Positions 53,104-61,502 of a stretch of DNA of 64,000 nt are shown here, one piece after another. The DNA comes from an uncultured Desulfovibrionaceae bacterium (GTDB lineage: Bacteria; Desulfobacterota; Desulfovibrionia; Desulfovibrionales; Desulfovibrionaceae): the NCBI GenBank assembly GCA_949299515.1, contig CASGAP010000014.1, forward strand, positions 1-64,000, read 5' to 3'. The position numbers and the translations under genes were made by a program. The notes beneath the pieces were generated by a model. The model saw only the letters and a program-made list of their open reading frames with translations. It made no database searches and was not told the DNA's origin. Positions within the stretch are counted from its first letter, which is position 1, and each line of letters begins with the position of its first letter.

Positions 53104-54616
53104 AATAATCCAAATATTTTTGCAGTTCCAGCAGTCCGTTGCAAAAAGCGGAACATATTGAGTCATAGTCCTCCCATGCATAGGTGGTAAGACTGAGCCA
53201 AATTAAGGCGTGCAAAAGGAGAATTTTCTTTTTATCTGCCTTTGTAAATTCAAAAAAAGCATCTTCCAGCTCTTTCCAGTTATTGGAAACGATTTCCAGT
53301 TCAATTTCATTTTCTTTAATCTCAAGCGAAAAGTTTTTTCTGTTAAATTGGTCATAATCGCCAATAAGGCTGTAATAAAGTTTTGCCCAGTCATAATCAA
53401 TGTCACCGTAACATTTAGTATCGCCGAAATATCCCCGTGGGTCTATAAAAATAGGCCGTACTTTTACGGAGTCAATCATTATATTATGAAAAGTGCAGTC
53501 TCCGTGAATTAAATGAAAGTGTTCGGGAAACATATTTTCAATATCTTGAGTTATTTTATCTTTTAGCATAAAAATATTGCTGCATTCTATGCCGTTGATG
53601 CGAATTTTTGGTTTCTCGGCGAAAGGCACCAGTTCTTTTACTGTTGCAAGCCGGTCAAAAGTTTTTTCTATATAGGTAATGCGGCAGTCTTTGTGTTCGG
53701 CGGGTATGGGGTCTGCTAACTGATGCAGTTCTGTCAGTTTTTCTATAATCAAATTTAATAATGCTTTTTTAAAGCCTTTTGTTAAAAAAGCAAATTCATA
53801 AACATTTTGACCCGTTATCCGCTCAAGAATTAAAGGCTCATATTGATATATTTCGGGAATATAATTAAAGTGTCTTGATTTTACAAATTTATACCAATCT
53901 GTTTCATTTTTGGCTATTTTTTCACCTTGAGTCCCCAGCGGGGTTTTTATTACCTTATTATCTTTAAACTCTATTTTATTGAAAGGTCTGCATTTTGGTT
54001 TATTCAGCTCGTTCTGAAAATAGGAAAGCATTGTTCCGATTTCCAGTCCGCCGTATAAATTGATCCGTGAAAAAGTCTGCGGCTGGGTAGATAAAAAACG
54101 GACAAATTCCCCTTCGTTGGGGAGGCGGGACAATTCTGCTTTGCTCTTGAAAATAAAAAGGCCGGCAACGCCGTTTTCGCTTGACGGCTGCTCTTTGAAT
54201 GTATCGTCAATATATGACCAGCGGCAGGGAAAATCTTTGGAAATACCCAAATAATTTTTAGTTAAATCTAATGAATCCGTATCGATATCCGATAACACAA
54301 GATCACACCAAATTATCATGAACGGTTCATTGTCCGGGATATTTGCCAATGCATTGTTAATTCCGGAACAGGTACCTTTTTTATCCGTTTCTATGACAGA
54401 ATAAGAAACATCGGCAAAAACTTTTAGATATCTTTTAAATGTTTCTTTTTGATAATCGGCAATAATATGGAAATTTGCCTGAGGATATTTTTTAAAAAGA
54501 TGAAAAATCATAGGAAGATTATCTACAGGCACCAAGGCCTTGGGTTTGTTTGCCGTCAGCGTTTCAAGCCGTGAACCTTTTCCGCCAGCCTGTACAATAA
54601 TATTTCTGATTTGCAT
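53096..54616 (-). CDS. nucleotidyltransferase fused to an APH/choline-kinase-like kinase
   Basis: Bifunctional protein of 506 aa. Residues 1-230 are a sugar or headgroup nucleotidyltransferase: QAGGKGSRLETLTANKPKAL (about 9-28) is the phosphate-binding loop and signature Lys, and Asp105 (WCDLVL) is the likely metal ligand. Residues 240-500 are an aminoglycoside-phosphotransferase-fold kinase with the Brenner motif HGDCTFHNIM (His371, Asp373, Asn378) and metal Asp392 in FIDPRG. Together they could phosphorylate and then nucleotide-activate a small alcohol or sugar, like LicA+LicC or AmgK+MurU combined. The substrate is not known. Promoter and GAGG lie upstream; the HAD gene overlaps the stop. 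Confidence 0.85.
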   Translation of the reverse strand: MQIRNIIVQAGGKGSRLETLTANKPKALVPVDNLPMIFHLFKKYPQANFHIIADYQKETFKRYLKVFADVSYSVIETDKKGTCSGINNALANIPDNEPFMIIWCDLVLSDIDTDSLDLTKNYLGISKDFPCRWSYIDDTFKEQPSSENGVAGLFIFKSKAELSRLPNEGEFVRFLSTQPQTFSRINLYGGLEIGTMLSYFQNELNKPKCRPFNKIEFKDNKVIKTPLGTQGEKIAKNETDWYKFVKSRHFNYIPEIYQYEPLILERITGQNVYEFAFLTKGFKKALLNLIIEKLTELHQLADPIPAEHKDCRITYIEKTFDRLATVKELVPFAEKPKIRINGIECSNIFMLKDKITQDIENMFPEHFHLIHGDCTFHNIMIDSVKVRPIFIDPRGYFGDTKCYGDIDYDWAKLYYSLIGDYDQFNRKNFSLEIKENEIELEIVSNNWKELEDAFFEFTKADKKKILLLHALIWLSLTTYAWEDYDSICSAFCNGLLELQKYLDYYG

Positions 54617-54642
54617 TGTTACCTCAACTACAATATTTTTTT

Positions 54643-54670
54643 AGTATAACTAAAAAAAATTACTAATCAA
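54643..54670 (-). promoter_or_regulatory. promoter of the glycan operon with overlapping palindrome
   Basis: On the minus strand TTGATT (54665-54670), 16-bp spacer, TATACT (54643-54648). Ten-bp inverted arms TTTTTTTAGT / ACTAAAAAAA (54636-54645, 54649-54658) overlap the -10 box. Confidence 0.6.
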
Positions 54671-54997
54671 GCTATTTATTTTGTATAGCAGATTTTAAAT
54701 CATTCGGAAATTTTTTCTTGTTTCTTTGCAAAAAACTTAATGGATTAAAGCAAGATAAGCGAAAAGGCCTTGATATGGATAAAAACTAACAGCTTTATGC
54801 TTTGGAAGTCTTGTCAAATACAATAAAAGAGCAATAAATGCAAAGATGGGCGATTCGGCATTGCTGTCAGGGTATTGTTTATAAAGAGAAGCAAGCGTAC
54901 AAATCCGAGATAGGTCACATTTTTTGTAAAGTGTATCAGAAAACCCGTTATTCTATTTTTAGTATACTGTACATAAGGGTACAAAAAACAGCTTAAT
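54671..54997. other. AT-rich gene-free stretch
   Basis: About 330 bp between the glycan operon and the asd terminator. I see no gene or RNA. A short inverted GTAC...GTAC element is at 54968-54981 (GTAC at both ends). Confidence 0.5.
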
Positions 54998-55026
54998 GAA
55001 AAAAGCCCCCGGGCGGAGGCTTTTTC
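54998..55026. terminator. terminator after asd
   Basis: AAAAGCCCCC / GGAGGCTTTT with one mismatch and a 4-nt loop, T-runs on both strands; serves asd on the minus strand. Confidence 0.8.
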
Positions 55027-55052
55027 GGTATGGCATTCTGCAAAAAGCACTG

Positions 55053-56096
55053 TTATAAGAAAAGGTTTTTGTCTTTTACGGCCACAAGATCCATTTCCAG
55101 GAGCTTTTCGGCAATCTGTACGGCGTTGAGAGCGGCGCCTTTGCGCACGTTGTCCGCTACAATCCACATATTCAGACCGTTGTCGATGCTTTCGTCTTCG
55201 CGGATACGGCCGACAAAGGTTGCGTCTTCGCCTGCGGCTATGGTTGCGAGAGGATACATATTTTCACGCGGGTTGTCGTAAACCTGCACGCCGGGGGCGC
55301 CTGCGAGAATGGCACGGGCTTCTTTAGCCGTCAGTTTCTTTTCGGTTTCGATGTTTACGGATTCGCTGTGGCTGTAGAATACGGGAACGCGCACGCAGGT
55401 TGCGGTGACTTTTATGTTCGGGTCTTCCAAAATCTTATTGGTTTCGTTGACCATTTTCATTTCTTCTTTGGTGTAGTCGTTGTCCATGAACACGTCGATA
55501 TGCGGCAGGCAGTTGAATGCGATGCGGTGCGGGTAGACATTGTTTTCCGGTTCGATGCCGTTGAAGAGTTTGCGCACTTGGGTTTCCAGTTCCTGAATGC
55601 CTTTTTGGCCCGTGCCGCTGACTGCCTGATAGGTGGAAACAACCACGCGTTTTATGGTGGCGGCGTCGTGCAGCGGTTTGAGCGCCACGAGCATTTGGAT
55701 AGTGGAGCAGTTGGGGTTGGCGATAATGCCGTTATGGTTTTTCAGGGCATGGGCGTTTACTTCCGGAATAACCAGAGGGCAGCGTTCGTCCATGCGCCAT
55801 GCGCTGGAGTTGTCCACAACGACGCAGCCGGATTTTACGGCATGGGGCGCAAACTTGGTGCTGGTGCCGCCGCCTGCGGAAAAAATGGCAATGTCAACGC
55901 CTTCAAAGGAATTTTCGGTTAATTCTTCAACAACAAGCTCATCGTCACCGTAGGGAACCTTGGTTCCGGCAGAACGAGAAGAAGCAAGAGCTTTTATGGT
56001 TGCAGCAGGGAAGTTACGGGAATAAAGGGTGCTTAACATTTCTCTTCCGACAGCTCCTGTTGCTCCGACAACAGCGACAACCAAGTTCTCTTTCAT
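55053..56096 (-). CDS. asd: aspartate-semialdehyde dehydrogenase
   Basis: NADPH-dependent enzyme of 347 aa that reduces aspartyl phosphate to the semialdehyde, the branch point to lysine/diaminopimelate, threonine and methionine. The nucleotide motif VVGATGAVGREML (about 9-21), the catalytic Cys in ANPNCSTIQM (about 125-134) and the His in the RIAFN...VPVFYSHSE region are present. ATG 56096 follows GAGAGG; six upstream residues are dropped. It stands alone. Confidence 0.96.
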   Translation of the reverse strand: MKENLVVAVVGATGAVGREMLSTLYSRNFPAATIKALASSRSAGTKVPYGDDELVVEELTENSFEGVDIAIFSAGGGTSTKFAPHAVKSGCVVVDNSSAWRMDERCPLVIPEVNAHALKNHNGIIANPNCSTIQMLVALKPLHDAATIKRVVVSTYQAVSGTGQKGIQELETQVRKLFNGIEPENNVYPHRIAFNCLPHIDVFMDNDYTKEEMKMVNETNKILEDPNIKVTATCVRVPVFYSHSESVNIETEKKLTAKEARAILAGAPGVQVYDNPRENMYPLATIAAGEDATFVGRIREDESIDNGLNMWIVADNVRKGAALNAVQIAEKLLEMDLVAVKDKNLFL

Positions 56097-56155
56097 AATG
56101 AGTTCCTCTCTCATATAAACAATTTTGTTACATACATTTTTTACTGTAACATTTT

Positions 56156-56185
56156 TATAATTGCACTTAAAAAAAGCTGTGTCAA
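56156..56185 (-). promoter_or_regulatory. possible promoter of asd
   Basis: On the minus strand TTGACA (56180-56185), 18-bp spacer, ATTATA (56156-56161). The -10 box is a moderate match. Confidence 0.4.
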
Positions 56186-56377
56186 GAAGTAAAATGCAAA
56201 TAATTTTGTTATTTTTTTCATTAATCGCGGCACATAAATAACAAATTTGTCAATATAATTTTTTGGGGCGGTTGTCGGAAAAAATGCCGCAGTCAGACGG
56301 AGTGCAGAGTGTGCGTCTGGCGGTGCTGTTTCAGTGATTGGGGAATTTTTTTGTCTTTAAACGATTGTGCTTATCCG

Positions 56378-56467
56378 CGGCATTTACGGAGCTGAAGCCG
56401 AAATTTTCGGCCAAGCTCCGCAAATGCCGTGCAGTGAGGGGGGGCCGGGGGAAATCATTTCCCCCGG
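56378..56467 (+). repeat. double-hairpin intergenic repeat, copy C
   Basis: First hairpin 56378-56429 with CGGCATTTACGGAGCT pairing to AGCTCCGCAAATGCCG (15 of 16). Then the box GTGCAGTGAGGGGG and a perfect palindrome CCGGGGGAAAT-C-ATTTCCCCCGG (56445-56467). It lies in the 450-bp gap between hflX and asd. Terminal inverted repeats like those of the element at 25388 are not visible. It may also act as the hflX transcript end. Confidence 0.72.
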
Positions 56468-56546
56468 AAAATACTTTAAAAATATACTGCAAATATTTTA
56501 CGTATGCCCGGAGCTGCCGAATTTGGAATGTATTCGGCCAATAATC

Positions 56547-58403
56547 TTAATTTGCAGCAATATTTGGGGAAAAGAGTCTTTTTTCTATGGCGGCGCCTGC
56601 TTCGGCGAGACCGTATCCCGTGAGGGCGGAAATGGGGTAAGCGCCGGCAAAGCGTTCGAGCAGGGCGCGCCGGGCGTCTGCAGGGACGCTGTCCCACTTG
56701 TTCAGCAGGAGCAGACGGGGCACGTCGGCAAGTTTCAGTTCTTCCAGAATGGTTTCCACGGATTCGAGCTGCTGTTCCATTTCCTCGTGGGACGCGTCGA
56801 TCACGTGCAGCAGAATGTCGGCTTCGTTCAGTTCTTCGAGGGTGGCGCGGAACGCTTCCATTAATTCTTTGGGCAAATCGCGGATAAAGCCTACCGTATC
56901 TGCCAGCACGATTTCGTGTTCTTCGGGAAAGCGCAGGCGTCTTGTGGTGGGGTCAAGGGTGGCGAAGAGCTTGTTTTCCGCGATGACGTCGCTTTTTGTC
57001 AGCTTGTTCAGCAGCGTGGATTTGCCTGCGTTGGTATAGCCCACAAGGGCGGCAACGGGCAGTCCGAAGCGGCTGCGTTTGGCGCGGTTGGCCTGGCGCT
57101 GTTTTTTGAGATGTTCCAGTTCGGTTTTGATTTTGGCTATGCGGTCTTTGATGCGGCGCCTGTCGGTTTCCAGTTTGGTTTCACCGGGGCCGCGGCCGCC
57201 TATGCCGCCCATGAGCCTGTCCATGGCGCGGTTTTTGCCCACAAGCCGCGGCTGGGTGTATTTGAGCTGGGCCATTTCCACCTGCAGTTTGCCTGCGCCC
57301 GATTTGGCGTGCTGGGCAAAAATGTCCAGAATAAGCTGCGTTCTGTCCAGTACTTTGCGTTCCGTGAGTTCGGCCAGGTTCTGCAGCTGGGCGGGGGAAA
57401 GTTCGCCGTCAAAAATAATGATGCCCGCATGGCCCTGTAAGGCCGTGACTTCCAGTTCCGCCAACTTGTTCTGACTTAAAATCTGCCGCGGATTTATGGC
57501 GGTGACGCGCTGAATGAGGCTGCCGCATACGGCAAGGCCTGCGGTTTTGGCCAGTTCCGCAAGTTCCGCCAAATTGCGTTCCTGAACGGATTTCGGCGCT
57601 TTGCTGACAGATACGAGCACGCAGCGGGAGCCTGCCTGAAAGGTATCCAGCGACCCTCTGGCATTGTATTTGGGCTGGTTTTTGCTTTCCGTGGAACGGG
57701 AACTTTTGAACAGGCGGGCAAATTCTTCTTCCAGGGCTTCTATTTCCGCCTGCAGATCCAAGGGGTTTTTGTCCCAGCCGTAAAATTCCGTAATGCGGTA
57801 AGGTTCGTTCTGACTGCCGTGCAGGGGATTTTTTTCGGGTTTTGGGGCAGGCGCGCGGTACAGATTTTGGGTCAGGATAAAATCAATGTCTTCGGCCTGC
57901 AGGTTGGTGCTGCCTGCTTGGCATTCTTCGGCGGTTTCTGTCCTGTTTTTGGGCTTGGCAGTGTTTTTGTTCAGGTCGCGGATATAGGATTCGTCGGAAA
58001 TAAGGGCCGGCAGAAGATGGGCGGACTGAAAATGCACGGGGGCGCCGAACTCGTCCACGGTAAGCACGCCGATGCTGTCAAGCCGCAGAAAGAGCAGGTC
58101 CATGAGGTCTTCGTTTGAGAGTCCCGTGTCGGTAAGGTGGGTATGCAGAAGCCGTATGCCGCGGAGTCTGCCCGTAGAGCGTTCGCGGGCAAGGGTGGGG
58201 ATTAAAATCCCGTGGGCGTCGCCCACAATGGTCAGTTCGGGTTTGCCCTGTCTGTCGATAAGCAGGCCTATCTGTCTGGAAATCAGGCGCGACAAAGCGG
58301 CAAGCTCTTTAGCCTGCTCCGGGGTATACCCGCCGTGCGGATCGTAGCGGCGGTTTGCAAGACGCTGCAGGGCTTTCAGCTCGTTAGGCTTCAGCCCTGC
58401 CAA
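56547..58403 (-). CDS. hflX: ribosome-associated GTPase HflX with long N-terminal extension
   Basis: GTPase of 618 aa that binds the large ribosomal subunit and can split stalled ribosomes. The HflX core begins near residue 265 with CVLVSVSKAP and includes the glycine-rich RLMGGIGGRGPGETKLETDR linker (about 398-417). The G domain (about 450-610) has G1 GYTNAGKST, G3 DTVGFIRDLPKEL and G4 NKWD. The first 250 residues are extra relative to E. coli HflX (426 aa) and contain a folded part (about 35-130) and a polar linker. The start is TTG 58403 with a modest GGA site, 17 bp after purH'. It is the last gene of the pyrK operon. Confidence 0.92.
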   Translation of the reverse strand: MAGLKPNELKALQRLANRRYDPHGGYTPEQAKELAALSRLISRQIGLLIDRQGKPELTIVGDAHGILIPTLARERSTGRLRGIRLLHTHLTDTGLSNEDLMDLLFLRLDSIGVLTVDEFGAPVHFQSAHLLPALISDESYIRDLNKNTAKPKNRTETAEECQAGSTNLQAEDIDFILTQNLYRAPAPKPEKNPLHGSQNEPYRITEFYGWDKNPLDLQAEIEALEEEFARLFKSSRSTESKNQPKYNARGSLDTFQAGSRCVLVSVSKAPKSVQERNLAELAELAKTAGLAVCGSLIQRVTAINPRQILSQNKLAELEVTALQGHAGIIIFDGELSPAQLQNLAELTERKVLDRTQLILDIFAQHAKSGAGKLQVEMAQLKYTQPRLVGKNRAMDRLMGGIGGRGPGETKLETDRRRIKDRIAKIKTELEHLKKQRQANRAKRSRFGLPVAALVGYTNAGKSTLLNKLTKSDVIAENKLFATLDPTTRRLRFPEEHEIVLADTVGFIRDLPKELMEAFRATLEELNEADILLHVIDASHEEMEQQLESVETILEELKLADVPRLLLLNKWDSVPADARRALLERFAGAYPISALTGYGLAEAGAAIEKRLFSPNIAAN

Positions 58404-58420
58404 ATTTCCGTCAAGAAGTG

Positions 58421-59017
58421 CTATACGCCTACTCCTTCAAGGTACAGGGAAATCATTGCATCATACTGGGAAGTGATGTTAAAGGTTTTGGCTGACATAT
58501 TTTTTCTGAATGCCAGGCTGACGCCTTTTTCATTTTTTATTTCTTCCATGGCTTCGAGGTAATGCTTGGGATCGGGCAGGATAAGCATACTGTGGAAATT
58601 TTTTGCGGTGGCGCGCATAAGGCAGGGACCGCCGATGTCAATTTCTTCCACCATGTCGCGCAGGGGCAGTTTTTTCTGCAGGGCTGTCGCAAAATCGTAC
58701 AGATTGACGCATACAAGGTCAAACGGGGTAATTTTGTGTTCCTGCAGGGTTGCCATGTGTTCCGGATTATCTTTGTCCGCAAGAATGCCGCCGTGGATTT
58801 TCGGGTGCAGGGTTTTGACGCGTCCGTTTAAAATTTCCGGGAAACCGGTGACAGACTCCACGGCGGTAACGGGAATGCCTGCTTCTTTCAGGAATTTCAT
58901 GGTGCCGCCCGTGGATACGATTTCCACGCCGCGGCCGTGCAGAAATTCTGCAAATTCCTTAAGGCCGGTTTTGTCCGTTACACTCAGCAAAGCACGTTTA
59001 ATCGGTAAAAATTCCAT
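58421..59017 (-). CDS. stand-alone IMP cyclohydrolase (PurH N-terminal domain)
   Basis: Protein of 198 aa covering only the MGS-like IMP cyclohydrolase part of PurH; it closes FAICAR to IMP. The motifs KRALLSVTDKTGL (about 7-19), STGGTMKFLKEAG (about 35-47), GRVKTLHPKIHGGILA (about 65-80) and EIDIGGPCLMRATAKN (about 123-138) are clear. The AICAR transformylase half of the usual bifunctional enzyme is absent and must be elsewhere. AAAGGACA precedes the ATG. It lies between pgpA and hflX. Confidence 0.92.
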   Translation of the reverse strand: MEFLPIKRALLSVTDKTGLKEFAEFLHGRGVEIVSTGGTMKFLKEAGIPVTAVESVTGFPEILNGRVKTLHPKIHGGILADKDNPEHMATLQEHKITPFDLVCVNLYDFATALQKKLPLRDMVEEIDIGGPCLMRATAKNFHSMLILPDPKHYLEAMEEIKNEKGVSLAFRKNMSAKTFNITSQYDAMISLYLEGVGV

Positions 59018-59059
59018 ATGGTGTCCTTTGTTAGAGGTGTTTGGGTGTCAGAAAAGCGG

Positions 59060-59569
59060 CTAATAGCCGAAAATAAGGTTTCCGTAGAATTGGAACGGAT
59101 ACATGAGGCAGGCGCATAAAAAACCGGCCATGATGTCGTCCGCCATAATGCCGAGTCCGCCCGAAAGTTTGCGCTCGCAGAGGCCGACGGGGCCAAGTTT
59201 GCTGATGTCGAAAATTCTGAACAGCAGAAAGCCCACCATAAGCACGAACCATTCCTGCGGCGCGATGGGGTCGGCACCGAAATAGGACAGGGGATTGACG
59301 GGCAGCAGCGTAAGCCACTGGCCGGCTACTTCGTCGATAATCACGCTGGAGGGGTCTTTTTCCTGCAGCTCTTTTTCTGCCTGTTCGCAGGCTTTGATGC
59401 CGACGGCGAAAAGCGCAAGCACAATGATAAGGCGTACCGGCAGGGAAAAGGGCAGAAAACACAGCGGCGCAAGCAGAAGCGCCACGAAAGAGCCGGCGGT
59501 GCCGGGCGCTTTTTTTATTCTGCCTATCAGCCCCAGGGTGGCTATGTTGGTAAGGAGCGAATACTGCAT
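59060..59569 (-). CDS. pgpA: phosphatidylglycerophosphatase A
   Basis: Inner-membrane phosphatase of 169 aa that makes phosphatidylglycerol from its phosphate. Signature segments are KKAPGTAGSFVAL (about 18-30), VIIDEVAGQWLTL (about 76-88) and GLGIMADDIMAG (about 139-150), with three to four membrane segments. AGGAAAA precedes the ATG. It is 13 bp after pyrD. Confidence 0.93.
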   Translation of the reverse strand: MQYSLLTNIATLGLIGRIKKAPGTAGSFVALLLAPLCFLPFSLPVRLIIVLALFAVGIKACEQAEKELQEKDPSSVIIDEVAGQWLTLLPVNPLSYFGADPIAPQEWFVLMVGFLLFRIFDISKLGPVGLCERKLSGGLGIMADDIMAGFLCACLMYPFQFYGNLIFGY

Positions 59570-59582
59570 GGTTTTCCTGCCG

Positions 59583-60515
59583 CTATCCCGTGATAAGGGT
59601 ATTTCTGTACTGTTCGAGATTTTTAATGCCCAGTTCTTCGCACAGAACAGGCAGGTCGCCGATAATTTTAAAAATAGTCGTGGGATCGGTGAAAGAGGCT
59701 GTGCCCACCTGTACGGCGCTTGCGCCTACGAGCATAAATTCCAGCACGTCTTTGGCACTGCGTATGCCGCCTATGCCGATAACGGGAATCTGCACGGCCT
59801 GAGCCACCTGCCATACGCAGCGCAGAGCCACGGGTTTTATGGCCGGGCCGGAAAGGCCGCCCACGATATTGGCAAGCAGAGGCTTTCTGGAACGGATGTC
59901 CACGGCCATGCCCGTTATGGTGTTGATGCAGGAAATCATGTCGGCCCCTGCGGCTTCTATGGCTTTGGCCATTTCGGCTATATTGGTGACATTGGGGGAA
60001 AGTTTGACGATAACCGGTTTATTTCCGGAATTTTTTTTCACGGTCTGCACTATGGACTGGGCCATGAGCGGGTCCTGTCCGAAAAGCACGCCGCCCGCTT
60101 TGACGTTGGGGCAGGAAATATTGACTTCCAGGGCGGCGAGTTTTTCTTCGTGGGCGAGCACATTGGCCAGCTCTCCGAATTCTTCGGCGCTTGCGGCGTA
60201 AATATTGGCGATCACGGGCACGTCATGGGTCGGCAGGTGCGGAAGCTTTTCGGTAATAAAGGCTTCTACCCCGTCGTTTTGCAGGCCTACGGCATTGAGC
60301 ATTCCGCAGGGCGTTTCGGCAACGCGGGGCAGGGGATTGCCCGGCCGCGGCTTCAGGGAAAGGCCTTTGACGATAATGGCGCCGAGTTTGCCGATGTCGC
60401 CGTAGGGCATAAATTCGGTGCCGTAGCCAAAAGTGCCGGAAGCGCTCATTACGGGGTTTTTAAGTTCAAGTGTGCTGCCGTCTGCGGCTTTTAAGGAAAC
60501 GTGGGTATTCATCAT
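59583..60515 (-). CDS. pyrD: dihydroorotate dehydrogenase, class 1B catalytic subunit
   Basis: FMN enzyme of 310 aa oxidising dihydroorotate to orotate in pyrimidine synthesis. The opening PVMSASGTFGYG (about 21-32), the catalytic Cys in EVNISCPNVKAGG (near 134) and C-terminal IGIGGIRSAKDVLEFMLVGA are typical of class 1B. The class uses PyrK to pass electrons to NAD+; pyrK is directly upstream with 8 bp between. Confidence 0.96.
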   Translation of the reverse strand: MMNTHVSLKAADGSTLELKNPVMSASGTFGYGTEFMPYGDIGKLGAIIVKGLSLKPRPGNPLPRVAETPCGMLNAVGLQNDGVEAFITEKLPHLPTHDVPVIANIYAASAEEFGELANVLAHEEKLAALEVNISCPNVKAGGVLFGQDPLMAQSIVQTVKKNSGNKPVIVKLSPNVTNIAEMAKAIEAAGADMISCINTITGMAVDIRSRKPLLANIVGGLSGPAIKPVALRCVWQVAQAVQIPVIGIGGIRSAKDVLEFMLVGASAVQVGTASFTDPTTIFKIIGDLPVLCEELGIKNLEQYRNTLITG

Positions 60516-60523
60516 ATATTAAC

Positions 60524-61336
60524 CTATGCGTCTAAGTTGAGTTCGTGCGCCCAGAAAACAGGGCCTTTGGTGCAGGTTTGAACCGGGAGCCCGGCTTTTT
60601 GCCTGTCGGGATACAGGTCGGAAGTCATGGAAACGCAGCCCAGGCAGGCGCCTATGCCGCAGGCCATGCGCTGTTCCAGGGAGAGCTGGGTGGGCACATT
60701 GAGTTCCAAAGCGTTTTTCCAGATGGTTTTCAGGAAAGGCATGGGGCCGCAGGCAAGCACGAGGCCGTTGTTTTTGGCTGTTGTTTCCATTTTTTCCCGA
60801 ATGGCTTTGAGGGTTTTTTCCAAATCTTCCTTGGTGTGTTCAAAGTGGGTCTCCACGTCGATATGGCGGATAAAACTTTCCGCGGGGTAATATTGGGAGG
60901 GAAGCCTGTGGCTGAAAATCATGGATAAATTGCTGGGTTTGCTGTGCTGTTCCACATATCCGGCAAAGGGCGCTATGCCTATGCCGCCTGCAAGAATAAG
61001 GGTGGGTTTGTCTTCCATGGCGAAATGCGTGCCCAAAGGCCCCCAGACGATAACTTTGTCCTTGGGTTTGAGGCCGGCCATAAGTTCCGTGCCGCGGCCG
61101 ACAACCTGGAAAAACAGCACAAGGGACTGATTGGTTACGCGGCAGATGGAAAACGGTCTTGCCCATGTGATTTCGCTGTTCCATGAAGCCGGACGAAGCA
61201 TGATAAACTGACCTGCGCGCCAGCTTGTCCATTGCGGCCGTGTAAGCGTAAGGGCAAAGAATTTTCTTTCCCCTTCAGACCCGAACGGTACAAGGTCTGT
61301 AACTGTGAGCTCCATTCGCATGGGATGGTTTTCCAT
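60524..61336 (-). CDS. pyrK: dihydroorotate dehydrogenase electron-transfer subunit PyrK
   Basis: Ferredoxin-reductase-like subunit of 270 aa. The FAD motif WARPFSICRV (about 58-67), the NAD-site ILAGGIGIAPFAGYV (about 113-127) and the [2Fe-2S] cysteines in MACGIGACLGCVS (about 224-236) with a fourth in VQTCTKGPVF are present. AGGAGG lies seven bases before the ATG. First gene of the pyrK-pyrD-pgpA-purH'-hflX operon. Confidence 0.94.
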   Translation of the reverse strand: MENHPMRMELTVTDLVPFGSEGERKFFALTLTRPQWTSWRAGQFIMLRPASWNSEITWARPFSICRVTNQSLVLFFQVVGRGTELMAGLKPKDKVIVWGPLGTHFAMEDKPTLILAGGIGIAPFAGYVEQHSKPSNLSMIFSHRLPSQYYPAESFIRHIDVETHFEHTKEDLEKTLKAIREKMETTAKNNGLVLACGPMPFLKTIWKNALELNVPTQLSLEQRMACGIGACLGCVSMTSDLYPDRQKAGLPVQTCTKGPVFWAHELNLDA

Positions 61337-61381
61337 AGAGTCCTCCTGCCATAAAAAAAGAAATTAATCACGAAGCCAGTT

Positions 61382-61410
61382 TAGTATGTTGTTTTGCAGG
61401 GGTCAAGTCA
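61382..61410 (-). promoter_or_regulatory. promoter of the pyrK operon
   Basis: On the minus strand TTGACT (61405-61410), 17-bp spacer, CATACT (61382-61387), giving a start about 38 bp before the ATG. Confidence 0.6.
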
Positions 61411-61502
61411 AGCGGAAAGAAAAATTTTTTTTTATGAACTTTTCTTGCAAACTTTAAAAGGCTGTGAAACAATAACGGTACATATTTTGTGCGGAGCTTT
61501 TC

